64,000 nucleotides of DNA from Leeuwenhoekiella parthenopeia (GTDB lineage Bacteria > Bacteroidota > Bacteroidia > Flavobacteriales > Flavobacteriaceae): positions 1 to 64,000 of the forward strand of contig NZ_JAJGMW010000021.1 in assembly GCF_020782115.1 (NCBI RefSeq), read 5' to 3'. The notes under the pieces are model-generated. The model made no database searches, had not been told where the DNA came from, and saw only the letters and a program-made list of their open reading frames with translations. Of this stretch, positions 7,779 to 15,872 are shown piece after piece (positions within the stretch are counted from its first letter, which is position 1; the number at the start of each line of letters is the position of its first letter). A program made the translations under genes and the position numbers.

Positions 7779-9074
7779 ATGAATATCCCTGATTCTCAAA
7801 AGCCTCGCATCGTAATCATAGGTGGGGGATTTGGAGGAATGAACCTGATCAAGAAGTTAAAAAAAACAGATTATCAGGTCGTTTTACTTGACAAACGCAA
7901 TTTTCACACCTTTCAGCCTTTACTCTATCAGGTCTCTACATCAGGACTCGAGCCGGAGTCGATAGCTTACCCCTTGCGCAAAATTATTCGCAATCAAAAA
8001 AATATGCATTTCCGCATAGCGGAAGTGAAACGTATTGATACAGCGCTTAAAAAAGTACGTACCGATATTGGTGATATCTCCTACGATCATCTGGTGATTG
8101 CAACCGGCACCCGAACCAATTTCTTCGGAAACAAAACAATTGAAGAGAATGCAGTCTGGATGAAGAGTTTGCCACAGGCACTGAACATTCGCAGTTTGAT
8201 GTTTGAAAATCTGGAAAAGGCAAATCGTACCAACGATCCTGTTAAGCGGAAGGAATTTCTAAGATTTGTCATCGCCGGTGCCGGCCCAACAGGGGTAGAG
8301 CTTAGCGGTGCGATTGCCGAACTGCGTTCTAACGTCCTACAGGCCGATTATCCGGATATGGACATTTCAGAAATCGAAATACATTTGATTGAAGGAGCAG
8401 ACCGCGTATTGCCGCCTTTTAGTGAAAAATCATCTGCCAAAGCTCAAAAGTTTTTAGAGGATATGGGCGTAATCATACACCTGGAAACTTTTGTAGCCAA
8501 TTATGAAAACAATCGTGTGACTACCAAAGGTGATCTTACGCTTGATACCGCTACCTTTATCTGGTCTGCAGGTGTAACCGGGGCATCTATTGAAGGTTTT
8601 GAGTCTACCTCACTTTTACCGAAACTCAACCGGTATAAGGTGGACGTATATAACAGGGTGGCCGGTTTTGAAGATATTTATGCCATTGGCGACATCGCCT
8701 TAATGGAGACCGAAGACTGGCCCAAAGGACACCCACAGGTGGCTCAGCCCGCCATTCAGCAGGGTAAAAATCTGGGCAAGAATTTCATCAATATGGAAAA
8801 GGGTAAAGACCTTAACCCTTTTGAATACTTTGATAAAGGCTCTATGGCGACCATAGGCCGAAACAAAGCGGTTGTTGATATTGGTAAACTGCAATTTGGG
8901 GGCTTCTTCGCCTGGTTTATCTGGATGTTTATTCACCTCTGGTTTTTGGTAGGTTTTAGAAACCGGGTGGTCACGTTCTTCAATTGGACTTATAGTTACA
9001 TCAACTACGACAAGGCGGCGCGCTTAATCGTTCGGCCTTTTAAACAGAATAAAATCATTGCAGAAGAGGACTAG
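7779..9074 (+). CDS. type II NADH:quinone oxidoreductase
   Basis: This 431-residue flavoprotein likely transfers electrons from NADH to quinone without pumping protons. The FAD Rossmann motif IIGGGFGG lies at residues 13-20. The NAD-binding motif (AGAGPTGVELSGAIAEL) lies near 166-182, and the second FAD motif (YAIGDIALME) near 301-310. A hydrophobic C-terminal stretch (FGGFFAWFIWMFIHLWFLV, about 377-395) would anchor it to the inner membrane, as is usual for bacterial NDH-2. It is transcribed alone, divergently from the sigma factor operon. Motif spacing and length are typical of the family. Confidence 0.9.
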   Translation: MNIPDSQKPRIVIIGGGFGGMNLIKKLKKTDYQVVLLDKRNFHTFQPLLYQVSTSGLEPESIAYPLRKIIRNQKNMHFRIAEVKRIDTALKKVRTDIGDISYDHLVIATGTRTNFFGNKTIEENAVWMKSLPQALNIRSLMFENLEKANRTNDPVKRKEFLRFVIAGAGPTGVELSGAIAELRSNVLQADYPDMDISEIEIHLIEGADRVLPPFSEKSSAKAQKFLEDMGVIIHLETFVANYENNRVTTKGDLTLDTATFIWSAGVTGASIEGFESTSLLPKLNRYKVDVYNRVAGFEDIYAIGDIALMETEDWPKGHPQVAQPAIQQGKNLGKNFINMEKGKDLNPFEYFDKGSMATIGRNKAVVDIGKLQFGGFFAWFIWMFIHLWFLVGFRNRVVTFFNWTYSYINYDKAARLIVRPFKQNKIIAEED

Positions 9075-9087
9075 TATGTTTGTGTGT

Positions 9088-9120
9088 CAGGCTTGTGTCA
9101 GGCTGAGCCTGTCGAAGCCT
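9088..9120. repeat. REP-like nested palindrome
   Basis: CAGGCT-G-AGCCTG forms a perfect 6-bp inverted repeat at 9099-9111, nested inside an outer AGGCTT / AAGCCT pair. The sequence is a short extragenic palindrome of the type dispersed in flavobacterial genomes (TCAGGCTGAGC..GTCGAAGCC). It lies between the convergent ndh and esterase genes, where it may also stall transcription from either side. Only one copy was seen in this window. Confidence 0.55.
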
Positions 9121-9171
9121 TAGGGATTACAAATTGTTTAACGTTTCTAAACCTGGCCTAGATTAAACAAG

Positions 9172-9993
9172 TTAATCGATACCTTCTGTAAACTCCTTGA
9201 TTTCTCCAAATCGCGAACTTAGGGGCGAAAAGAACTGCGTGACCATACCGGTGTGATTTTTATTCAGGATAATCAATTCTGCTTCGGGCTGGTATTCTTT
9301 CAGTTTTTGATAAAACAAATCGTTGTAATAATACAGAGAAGGATACGTCTTGGTGCCTAAAAACATCAGGATAGGCGGAGTCTTTTCGTCTAAATAATAA
9401 AAAGGAGAAGCTTTCTTCCATTCGTCCTCATTTTTGGTCCAGGTCACGTCGTAATAATCCTCACCAGTAGGCGGATTTTCCTGAAGATACTCATACATAT
9501 CAAGGCCTGCCGCATCATCCAGAATGATTCCTTTTATATAATCGGGGTTGTTGAGGTAATCCGGGCTCATCGTAGCCAGAGCAACCAGATGGCCACCGGC
9601 AGAATGTCCCATTAGAAAGATCCGGTCGGGTTTACCACCATAGTTGGCGATGTTCTCGTGCGTCCAGCGTATGGCTTCAGCGATTTCCCGGGTCATCCCA
9701 TCATAGTTCACATAAGGACTCAGCGTATAACCGGGCACTACCGCCACATAATCTTTACGCGCAAAATTGCGACCCACAACCGAATAGGTTTCTTTATTAC
9801 CGCTATTCCAGTTTCCGCCGTGCACAAAAATCAATACATCGTGTGGATTGAGTGAATCTTTAGGCTTAAAAACATTGAGTTTGGGTTCTTCGGCAGAAGC
9901 GGTGTAATCACCTTTTATGTAGGTGATGTCTTCCTGCTTTACAGAAGCGCAGCTGGTGATTAAAACGGCTATGAGCAGATAAAATATTCGCAT
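9172..9993 (-). CDS. alpha/beta hydrolase lipoprotein (esterase, BD-FAE-like)
   Basis: This 273-residue protein is a predicted lipoprotein (signal ending LITSC, lipid Cys 15). FVHGGNWNSG near residue 56-65 provides the HGGxW oxyanion segment, and GHSAGGHL near 129-136 carries the nucleophilic Ser (GxSxG). NKNHTGMV near 244-251 supplies the catalytic His. The overall pattern matches carbohydrate or feruloyl-type esterases and kynurenine formamidase-like hydrolases of the HSL/BD-FAE class. The substrate is unknown. It is transcribed convergently with ndh and has no obvious operon partner. Confidence 0.8.
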   Translation of the reverse strand: MRIFYLLIAVLITSCASVKQEDITYIKGDYTASAEEPKLNVFKPKDSLNPHDVLIFVHGGNWNSGNKETYSVVGRNFARKDYVAVVPGYTLSPYVNYDGMTREIAEAIRWTHENIANYGGKPDRIFLMGHSAGGHLVALATMSPDYLNNPDYIKGIILDDAAGLDMYEYLQENPPTGEDYYDVTWTKNEDEWKKASPFYYLDEKTPPILMFLGTKTYPSLYYYNDLFYQKLKEYQPEAELIILNKNHTGMVTQFFSPLSSRFGEIKEFTEGID

Positions 9994-10115
9994 GGTTTAG
10001 AGTTGGTTTAAGATACTAACGTCGCTTTTCAGCTTTTATTCCCATTTTTCAATAACAAGATTGGAGGTGTGGTTACACGGTGGTTAGCGAGCTTGTTTAG
10101 TTTTTTTAGTCCTGG

Positions 10116-10712
10116 CTACTTTTTGTATTTATCATTTAATCCGACACGTTTTTTAATCAATGGGATTGCCTTTTCGAGCCGGCTTAGACGGGTTTTCGGT
10201 TGTTTGGCAGCTGTTATATACTCGGCATATTCTTTTTGTAGACCGGGAGTAAGAGTATGAAATTCATCTTCTAAACCGAAATGAATGGCAAAAGCCTGCT
10301 TTAATTCATCAGGAAGAGCCACCTCACTGCCTGAAGATGCCGTTTTGATGTCAAGTCCCTTTTTCTGATTCGAAATCGCCTGTTTCAAAAAGTCTTTAAG
10401 CTGAACTTTATCAATATCAGAAATCCTCTCGTAACGCAGCTGTCTCAGTGCTTTGGTCTTGCCTTCCTGCGCATTAAAAAGCAATTTTTTTGGGTCTTGC
10501 AACAGGGCTCCGTGGAAAAACCAAACGCCAAAATGATTTTTAAACCGGGCGAGTCCTGCGACGTTTTTGCCGTTCAAAGTATAGACCGGACTGTTCCATT
10601 TAAAGGTTTCGGTGAGTTCGGTTTCCTGAAAAATAGCCCGGAGCTTTAAGAGGGCATCTTTAAACTCATGCTCCTGCTCAAAATAGGCCTTGATTTTGCT
10701 GGACTCGTTCAT
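10116..10712 (-). CDS. YdeI/OmdA-type protein with DUF1801 domain
   Basis: This 198-residue cytoplasmic protein has two parts. The N-terminal DUF1801-type domain (residues about 15-115) contains ETFKWNSPVYTLNGKNVAG and the FGVWFFHGALL segment typical of this frataxin-like fold. The C-terminal helical OmdA/YdeI region (about 130-195) contains LPDELKQAF and the Arg-rich segment KQPKTRLSRLEKAI. Members of the family are linked to resistance to cationic peptides or stress, but the biochemical role is unknown. It stands alone. Confidence 0.8.
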   Translation of the reverse strand: MNESSKIKAYFEQEHEFKDALLKLRAIFQETELTETFKWNSPVYTLNGKNVAGLARFKNHFGVWFFHGALLQDPKKLLFNAQEGKTKALRQLRYERISDIDKVQLKDFLKQAISNQKKGLDIKTASSGSEVALPDELKQAFAIHFGLEDEFHTLTPGLQKEYAEYITAAKQPKTRLSRLEKAIPLIKKRVGLNDKYKK

Positions 10713-10815
10713 TTTTGGTTGGGAATTTTGGAGACTTTTTTAGCATAAAAAATTAACTATAAAATTAACTAAAACGCTCCTGTTAAATTTTAAAACGGAA
10801 TCTTTTTCGTATTAC

Positions 10816-10830
10816 ATTAGTACTACTAAT
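10816..10830. promoter_or_regulatory. perfect 15-bp palindrome upstream of a small basic protein gene
   Basis: ATTAGTA-C-TACTAAT is a perfect palindrome with 7-bp arms around a single central base. It lies 11 nt before the ATG of the 31-residue gene. It is too compact to fold into a useful hairpin, so a dimeric repressor site is more plausible. Its GTACTAC core recurs in the palindrome upstream of nagB at 36219-36235. Confidence 0.45.
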
Positions 10831-10841
10831 ACGTGATCAAA

Positions 10842-10937
10842 ATGGCACAAAACAAGTCTGCTAAAAAGGCTCCAGCAAAACAGGCAACCAAGCCTGCAGC
10901 TGTGAAACCAGCGAAGACTGCTTCTAAAAAGAAGTAA
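10842..10937 (+). CDS. 31-residue Lys/Ala-rich histone-tail-like peptide
   Basis: This short gene encodes MAQNKSAKKAPAKQATKPAA followed by VKPAKTASKKK. About a third of the residues are Lys, most of the rest are Ala, Pro, Thr and Ser, and there are no acidic residues. This is the composition of histone-H1-like tails and of small nucleic-acid-binding peptides. It has its own ATG, an upstream palindrome and a strong terminator 50 nt downstream, so it looks like a real monocistronic gene despite its size. Binding to DNA or RNA is inferred only from charge. Confidence 0.65.
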   Translation: MAQNKSAKKAPAKQATKPAAVKPAKTASKKK

Positions 10938-10986
10938 TCTGAAATTATCTAAGGGCATCCAGGATGCAGCCGATATAAATTAAACG

Positions 10987-11013
10987 AAAGCCACTTAAAA
11001 CGTGGCTTTTTTG
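10987..11013 (+). terminator. rho-independent terminator of the small basic protein gene
   Basis: AAAGCCAC (10987-10994) pairs with GTGGCTTT (11002-11009) across a 7-nt loop and runs into a T-tract. It is oriented to stop plus-strand transcription from the 31-residue gene, before the convergent MFS operon. Confidence 0.85.
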
Positions 11014-11080
11014 TTTCTCGATATTGGGGATTAAAATATTCTTTGGCTTGCTTTATAATCGAAAGTTAAATCAGAATAAT

Positions 11081-12391
11081 TTACTCCACCTCAGGCAAGG
11101 TAGCGCTTTTAAGGGCTCCTAAAATTCCCAGAACAGAAAGCAGCGCGATAATACCTTCTACCGAAACCAGCGATGCCAGAGCACTCAGGCCACCCGTAAT
11201 GAGTAAGATAAAACCAATCAGCGTATTACTAACCGCCACATAATCGGTGCGGCGATTGCCCTGAGCCATATCTACGATATAGGTTTTTCGCCCCAGGCGC
11301 ACCCCCTGATGCGCAATTCCCAGAACAAAGAACGCCACGGGATACAACCAGTTTTGATCCCGCCAGGCCGGTATAAACTGAATTATGGCAACGATCAAAA
11401 GGCCTAAACCTGCCGTTAAGGTGGCAGAATAAGTCATCACTTTTTTACTGGATTTATCGGCCATTTTACCCCAAACCGGAGCGCTAATGATGGAAGCCAC
11501 GCCGTTGGCAATGATAAAAAGCCCCAGTAAGTAGGCTTCCTTACCCACATAACGCTGCGCAAGCAATACGTAATAGGGAGCCGTAAGGGCCGAACATAAT
11601 AGTAGCGAACGCGTGATGACAAAATTGCGAAAATGTTTGTCTTCCTTCAATAAGCCCAATCGATCCCGGGCTTCTTTCAAGCCATTTTTACCGCCATCGG
11701 TTTCTCCCGGATATTCTTTGATATTCGCATAAATAAGAGCAGCGATGAGCCATAAACTGGCCGCAAAGAAGATGAGGTAGCTGTAAAATTCGATGCCTAC
11801 ATCATCTTTCGATTTATAGAGGATAAAAAGTCCGGCAGCGAGTACCAGCGCTCCGCTCACCGATGAGGTGTAGCCCTTGAGTTTTCCGCGTTTGGTTTTG
11901 GGTATGGTTTTTCCCAGCACATCTTTGAATGCAATAGAGCACAGGCCTCGAGACAGGCTAAAGGCGATCAGACACGCAATAATGAGCCAGCTGGCAAGAC
12001 TTCCTTCAAAAGATAAGGCTACAAAACCAATACCTGCGATGGCCAGAAATTGTAACAACGAACCCAATACCCAAACCATTTTCCGAACGGGACGTTTTCT
12101 GATGTAATGCGCAATAAACAATTGAGGCAGCATCGACCCGCTTTCGCGAATGGGCACAATAAAACTGATGAGCATCACCGGTGCATTTACATAACTCATC
12201 ACCCATGTCAATACCGTTTTGGGATTGCTCAAGGTATCGCCCAGCGAAGTCAGCATATTGCTTATGAGAATCAGGAAATAATTTTTGGGCGTTTCCCGGC
12301 ACGCCTCGTCATCAATGGCTTTACAGGTACGCGCGTCTTCTTCGTCGTTAAGGTAATCGTAGAGTTGTTCGAGAGATTCAGTATTAGCCAT
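11081..12391 (-). CDS. MFS transporter, probable exporter of the NRPS product
   Basis: This 436-residue major facilitator protein has a hydrophilic N-terminal extension (residues 1-35, acidic, with two Cys) followed by about 12 membrane helices. The loop with RKRPVRK between helices 2 and 3 resembles the MFS motif A region (GxxxDRxGRR), as does KMADKSSKK in the second half. Its start overlaps the end of the NRPS gene by 8 nt, so the two are translated together. That coupling suggests it exports the product of the upstream biosynthetic genes. Substrate not predictable from sequence. Confidence 0.8.
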   Translation of the reverse strand: MANTESLEQLYDYLNDEEDARTCKAIDDEACRETPKNYFLILISNMLTSLGDTLSNPKTVLTWVMSYVNAPVMLISFIVPIRESGSMLPQLFIAHYIRKRPVRKMVWVLGSLLQFLAIAGIGFVALSFEGSLASWLIIACLIAFSLSRGLCSIAFKDVLGKTIPKTKRGKLKGYTSSVSGALVLAAGLFILYKSKDDVGIEFYSYLIFFAASLWLIAALIYANIKEYPGETDGGKNGLKEARDRLGLLKEDKHFRNFVITRSLLLCSALTAPYYVLLAQRYVGKEAYLLGLFIIANGVASIISAPVWGKMADKSSKKVMTYSATLTAGLGLLIVAIIQFIPAWRDQNWLYPVAFFVLGIAHQGVRLGRKTYIVDMAQGNRRTDYVAVSNTLIGFILLITGGLSALASLVSVEGIIALLSVLGILGALKSATLPEVE

Positions 12392-14834
12392 TAACAGGTT
12401 CGTTCTTAAGATTATTTAGATGTAAAATGTGCCTTGCAATTTTCTCAGCGTTAAAAGTATTCAATACCGAGTTGTGGTTAGCCTTTAAAAATTCTTTGTG
12501 AATAAGATTTTTGCTGTAATCTTCCCAATTATAAGAAGCTTCAATGTAATCCTGATACATATTTTGTTCGGTTGCAATAAACAGACTTACCGGAAATGTT
12601 GTGATAGGAATCTTTAATTCGTTTTGAAAAAGCTCTTTAAAGATAATGTCATAAAAAGCCCCGGTTGAGTTGGGGAGTTTTTCGCTTTCTTCCACATTGG
12701 TTTTTAAGTAGTGCGTTTTAAGAATTTTAACCGCTTTATTCAGTAGCTCTTTGCGTCTTGATTTGTTTTGAAAATCACCAATTTTAGAGATGATCTTCGA
12801 AGAATCGGTTTTCAGTTTACTTCTTAAATTTTTAATGCGGTATAGTGGAGCATCTATAAGAATAAGATGGGGTTTATAATCAAGCTGAGAGGTAATGTGA
12901 TAACCGAGATATCCGGAAATGGAGTAGCCTATTACTTTAGAGAAGCTTAATGATATTGAATTGAGGTATTTAGCGGCGTTGAGGGCGATGTTGCCAAGGC
13001 TTAGGTAATTATTTTGATTACGCACATTGTACCTCAAGGTGTAAATAGTGTAGTGCGGTTTAAGCTCCTCGATTAAAAAGCTATAGTTTAAAATTCCTCC
13101 ATACAGGGGTGGAATAATCAAAATAGTTTCGGCCGTTTCCCTGGAATCTGAAATGCGTTTAAGCGCGTGAGATGAATAGTTTTTAAGTTCCTCTGTTAGT
13201 TCAGGGTATGTTGAATTTTGATAAACAAAGCTAGGTTCGAGATGATAGCCTGTTAGTTGTGAGAGTTGGGTTACAAACAACATCGCAGTTATAGAATCTC
13301 CTCCCAGATCAAGAAAGAAATGTCCTGTTTTTAAATCCTCGTCATCCATTTGAGGAAAGGATTTATGTAAGCAGCTAAGTACGTGATCTTCAGGAACATC
13401 GACAGCAGGTTTTTCAATCGACTCCCAGAGTTTTTTTACGTCGAGTTTTCCCGATTTTGTTTTTGGAAGCGGGTCTGATGCATTGCAAATTATGTAGGAT
13501 TTTAAGTTCAATTCTTTATTTAGAAAATCTTTCAATTCGGCATCTGAACACAGAGAGCAAACAAAAAGACAAAGCTGTGTTCGCTCGTAGTTTAAGCTGC
13601 AGTGTACCTCATATACATTGGGCAAATTGAGAATCAGTCTTTCAATCCTGTTAAGATCTATGTATTCCCCCTTAAATTTTAACAAGCCTTCTCGGGAGTT
13701 TTGATCCAGAACCAGTTGACCATTTTTCAGAATATACCCGCGGTCTGCTGATATGAACGTATGAAAACCCTTTTGTTGCGGGTAAAAATTACCTGATTGA
13801 TTTATATAACGCGAACCTATCATTTTGCTGGTAACGGCAATAAATCCCTTTCTACCCTGTGGCACTGGTTTACCCTGCTCATCTACCACAGTAAGTGGTT
13901 TTTCGGGGAAGGTATTGTATGAAATTTCTTTTTCCAAAGGCAAATCATAAGAAGGCTTAAATCTAAACTCTGCAATTGCTCGGGTTTCACTGCTGGCAAG
14001 GGCCACCTGTAACATACAATTTTTGTTAAAGCGTTCTTTAAAGCGAATGAGATCATCATATTTTACGGCTTCACCGGAAAGACAGATGAACCTCAATGAA
14101 AGTTCTTTAAAATCAAAAGGAAACTGAACAAGTGCCCTAAACGTCGTAGGTATTAATGTACTCATGGTAATCCCTTTGGTCTGCCAAAACTTAAAAATGG
14201 AATGGCTGGCTGTATCTTCAAGAAAATGCAGGGATGCGCCACTGTAAAGCGCGGGGAAGATTGAAGACAATGAGCCGCTAAAGCCTATGGGTGAGATTAC
14301 ATCTATGGCATCTGTTTGAGTTATTTGATTAGCATTAATCTGCCTTAAAGTGTCTCCCACTATTGATCCGTAAGTATGTTCGGTAATTTTTGGTGAGGCA
14401 AGCCGGCCTGAGCTTGTTGTCCAGCAAAAAAGGGCTGATTCTTCTACTGGGTTTGAAAAATCAAGATCGGTTTTAAAACTGGTTTGAGATTCTATTGCGT
14501 GCCTGTACGACGAAGCGTCAAAAATAAAAGTTTGCGCTTGTGCTATAGCTAAGTTCTGCTCCAGAATACCCGAGTCAACAATCCAAAATGCCTTTCCCGA
14601 GACTAAAGAGCCCAGGACACCTATTAATGCGTCTAATGGATTTTCCAGGTGGATTGCTACAAGGTTGCGACGGGTTGCTTCGTGCAGGAACCCTGCTACC
14701 AGGCGAACGTTTTGTAAGAGTTCAGTGAATTCTAACTGAGAATTACGATAGGTTGCAAAGGGTTTTTCTTTATAAAAAATGCGTTGACTTTGTAAGATCT
14801 TCCAAAGGCCTGGATAGGTATTCATGGTGCTCAT
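12384..14834 (-). CDS. single-module NRPS: adenylation, carrier, thioesterase
   Basis: This 816-residue protein has three domains. The adenylation domain (about 1-470) has an A3-like loop (TTSSGRLASPK, 139-149), an A5-like SSET (281-284), a GEYIDLNRIE hinge region (389-398) and the A10 lysine (PKTKSGK, K463). The peptidyl-carrier domain (about 480-552) has LGGDS with the phosphopantetheine Ser S514. The thioesterase (about 568-805) has GYSISG (nucleophile S638), a candidate D661 and H787. All catalytic groups seem present. There is no condensation domain, so a single amino or aryl acid would be activated, tethered and released, with the neighbouring acyltransferase as the likely modifying partner. 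The A3 loop departs from the usual SGTTGxPKG. The start overlaps the upstream gene by about 65 nt. Confidence 0.85.
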   Translation of the reverse strand: MSTMNTYPGLWKILQSQRIFYKEKPFATYRNSQLEFTELLQNVRLVAGFLHEATRRNLVAIHLENPLDALIGVLGSLVSGKAFWIVDSGILEQNLAIAQAQTFIFDASSYRHAIESQTSFKTDLDFSNPVEESALFCWTTSSGRLASPKITEHTYGSIVGDTLRQINANQITQTDAIDVISPIGFSGSLSSIFPALYSGASLHFLEDTASHSIFKFWQTKGITMSTLIPTTFRALVQFPFDFKELSLRFICLSGEAVKYDDLIRFKERFNKNCMLQVALASSETRAIAEFRFKPSYDLPLEKEISYNTFPEKPLTVVDEQGKPVPQGRKGFIAVTSKMIGSRYINQSGNFYPQQKGFHTFISADRGYILKNGQLVLDQNSREGLLKFKGEYIDLNRIERLILNLPNVYEVHCSLNYERTQLCLFVCSLCSDAELKDFLNKELNLKSYIICNASDPLPKTKSGKLDVKKLWESIEKPAVDVPEDHVLSCLHKSFPQMDDEDLKTGHFFLDLGGDSITAMLFVTQLSQLTGYHLEPSFVYQNSTYPELTEELKNYSSHALKRISDSRETAETILIIPPLYGGILNYSFLIEELKPHYTIYTLRYNVRNQNNYLSLGNIALNAAKYLNSISLSFSKVIGYSISGYLGYHITSQLDYKPHLILIDAPLYRIKNLRSKLKTDSSKIISKIGDFQNKSRRKELLNKAVKILKTHYLKTNVEESEKLPNSTGAFYDIIFKELFQNELKIPITTFPVSLFIATEQNMYQDYIEASYNWEDYSKNLIHKEFLKANHNSVLNTFNAEKIARHILHLNNLKNEPVNG

Positions 14835-15618
14835 ATTCTGTCTTGAAACCTGTTTTTAAAAGATTTGAATAACTTATTGAATCTTTATAGGTCCAAACCT
14901 TAAAGTTGGTAAATCCCTTGAAGGAGGCTATGCGCAAACGCTCATAGATAGCCTGCTTTTGAAAGCCAAGATACCTATTTTCGGCAGAGATACCACAGGC
15001 AGATAACAGGCAATATTGCGGGGTGTAAAAACTGGAGCAAAAACCAACTCTTTTATTCTTGTAGTAGATAAAGAACAGATCTGTTTCTGAAGCATTCAGC
15101 AACAGATAAAAGTTGGCAGCAACCTCTTTGTAATTCGTTTTCTTAGATTCAAAACACTGCAAATAAAGCCGGGTATAGTCTGCTAGTTCTTCCGAAGAAA
15201 TCACAGGCTTAAGTTCAAAATCTACGGGATTTTCCGGGATTTCAGGCTCCGTGTTCTGTAAACAGGAAATGGTTTTAGGAGGATTTTCACTTAAAAAGGT
15301 AACGGGTATTTTCGGGTCTAAATTTTTTGGAATGATGAATTTTACAGTGCTTCTGCCGTAGTTCTGATAGTTTTTTAAAATATCAATTAATGTTTTTTCA
15401 GAAGCCCAATTACTAAAGAAGTACACATAATTGAAATAGTCTACTTCAGGGAATAAAAATGCAAGAAAGTTTTGGTCCAGATAGGTTTTGATTTCGGTTT
15501 TTCGATTTCCAAAGGCAGACAGTCTAAACAGATCATACAGCGCGAAAGGAGCTAATTTTTTAACCGCTGAGCTTTCTAATTGAAAGGCTTGTATTTCTGA
15601 GAATAAATTAGTGCACAT
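14770..15618 (-). CDS. GNAT-type acyltransferase heading the NRPS operon
   Basis: This 282-residue protein, started at the ATG of 15616-15618, has a C-terminal GNAT-like fold (about 145-280). VGFCSSFYTPQYCLLSACG forms the central strands, then ENRYLGFQKQAIYERL takes the acetyl-CoA-binding position (usual Q/RxxGxG/A), and NLLKTGFKTEY is the final segment. The N-terminal half (1-140) may be a second, degenerate GNAT unit, as in tandem GNAT proteins. It overlaps the NRPS gene by 65 nt, indicating tight translational coupling. Likely job: N-acylation or acetylation of the amino acid handled by the NRPS. The acyl donor and acceptor are unknown. Confidence 0.65.
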   Translation of the reverse strand: MCTNLFSEIQAFQLESSAVKKLAPFALYDLFRLSAFGNRKTEIKTYLDQNFLAFLFPEVDYFNYVYFFSNWASEKTLIDILKNYQNYGRSTVKFIIPKNLDPKIPVTFLSENPPKTISCLQNTEPEIPENPVDFELKPVISSEELADYTRLYLQCFESKKTNYKEVAANFYLLLNASETDLFFIYYKNKRVGFCSSFYTPQYCLLSACGISAENRYLGFQKQAIYERLRIASFKGFTNFKVWTYKDSISYSNLLKTGFKTEYEHHEYLSRPLEDLTKSTHFL

Positions 15619-15689
15619 CAATACTGCAGTAGCGTTTGTCAGGATCGGGAATTCGTTTTTTAATGCTCGTCGCAGGAAATGACAGGAAT

Positions 15690-15869
15690 CTAGTCTTTTT
15701 GAAGTTTTCTCAACCGCGACCAGGCACCTAGGCCAATAAAAAACGCTGCCGTAAAATTCAGATAAAAACTCAAATCGAAACTTTCGTAAAGAGCCAGAAT
15801 CACATTGGCAATCATTAACAGAAGGGAAATGCCTATAATTCTTTTGAAAAATCTGGGATTTTCAATCAT
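15690..15869 (-). CDS. 59-residue two-helix membrane protein coupled to the esterase
   Basis: An ATG at 15867-15869 opens 59 codons ending with TAG at 15690-15692. The product starts MIENPRFFKRIIGISLLLMI and has two hydrophobic segments, about 11-27 and 35-49, separated by a short acidic turn (YESFDLSF). It ends in a basic tail (WSRLRKLQKD), so both ends probably face the cytoplasm. It begins 3 nt after the esterase stop codon and is surely co-transcribed. No family recognised. Confidence 0.7.
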   Translation of the reverse strand: MIENPRFFKRIIGISLLLMIANVILALYESFDLSFYLNFTAAFFIGLGAWSRLRKLQKD

Positions 15870-15872
15870 TTG

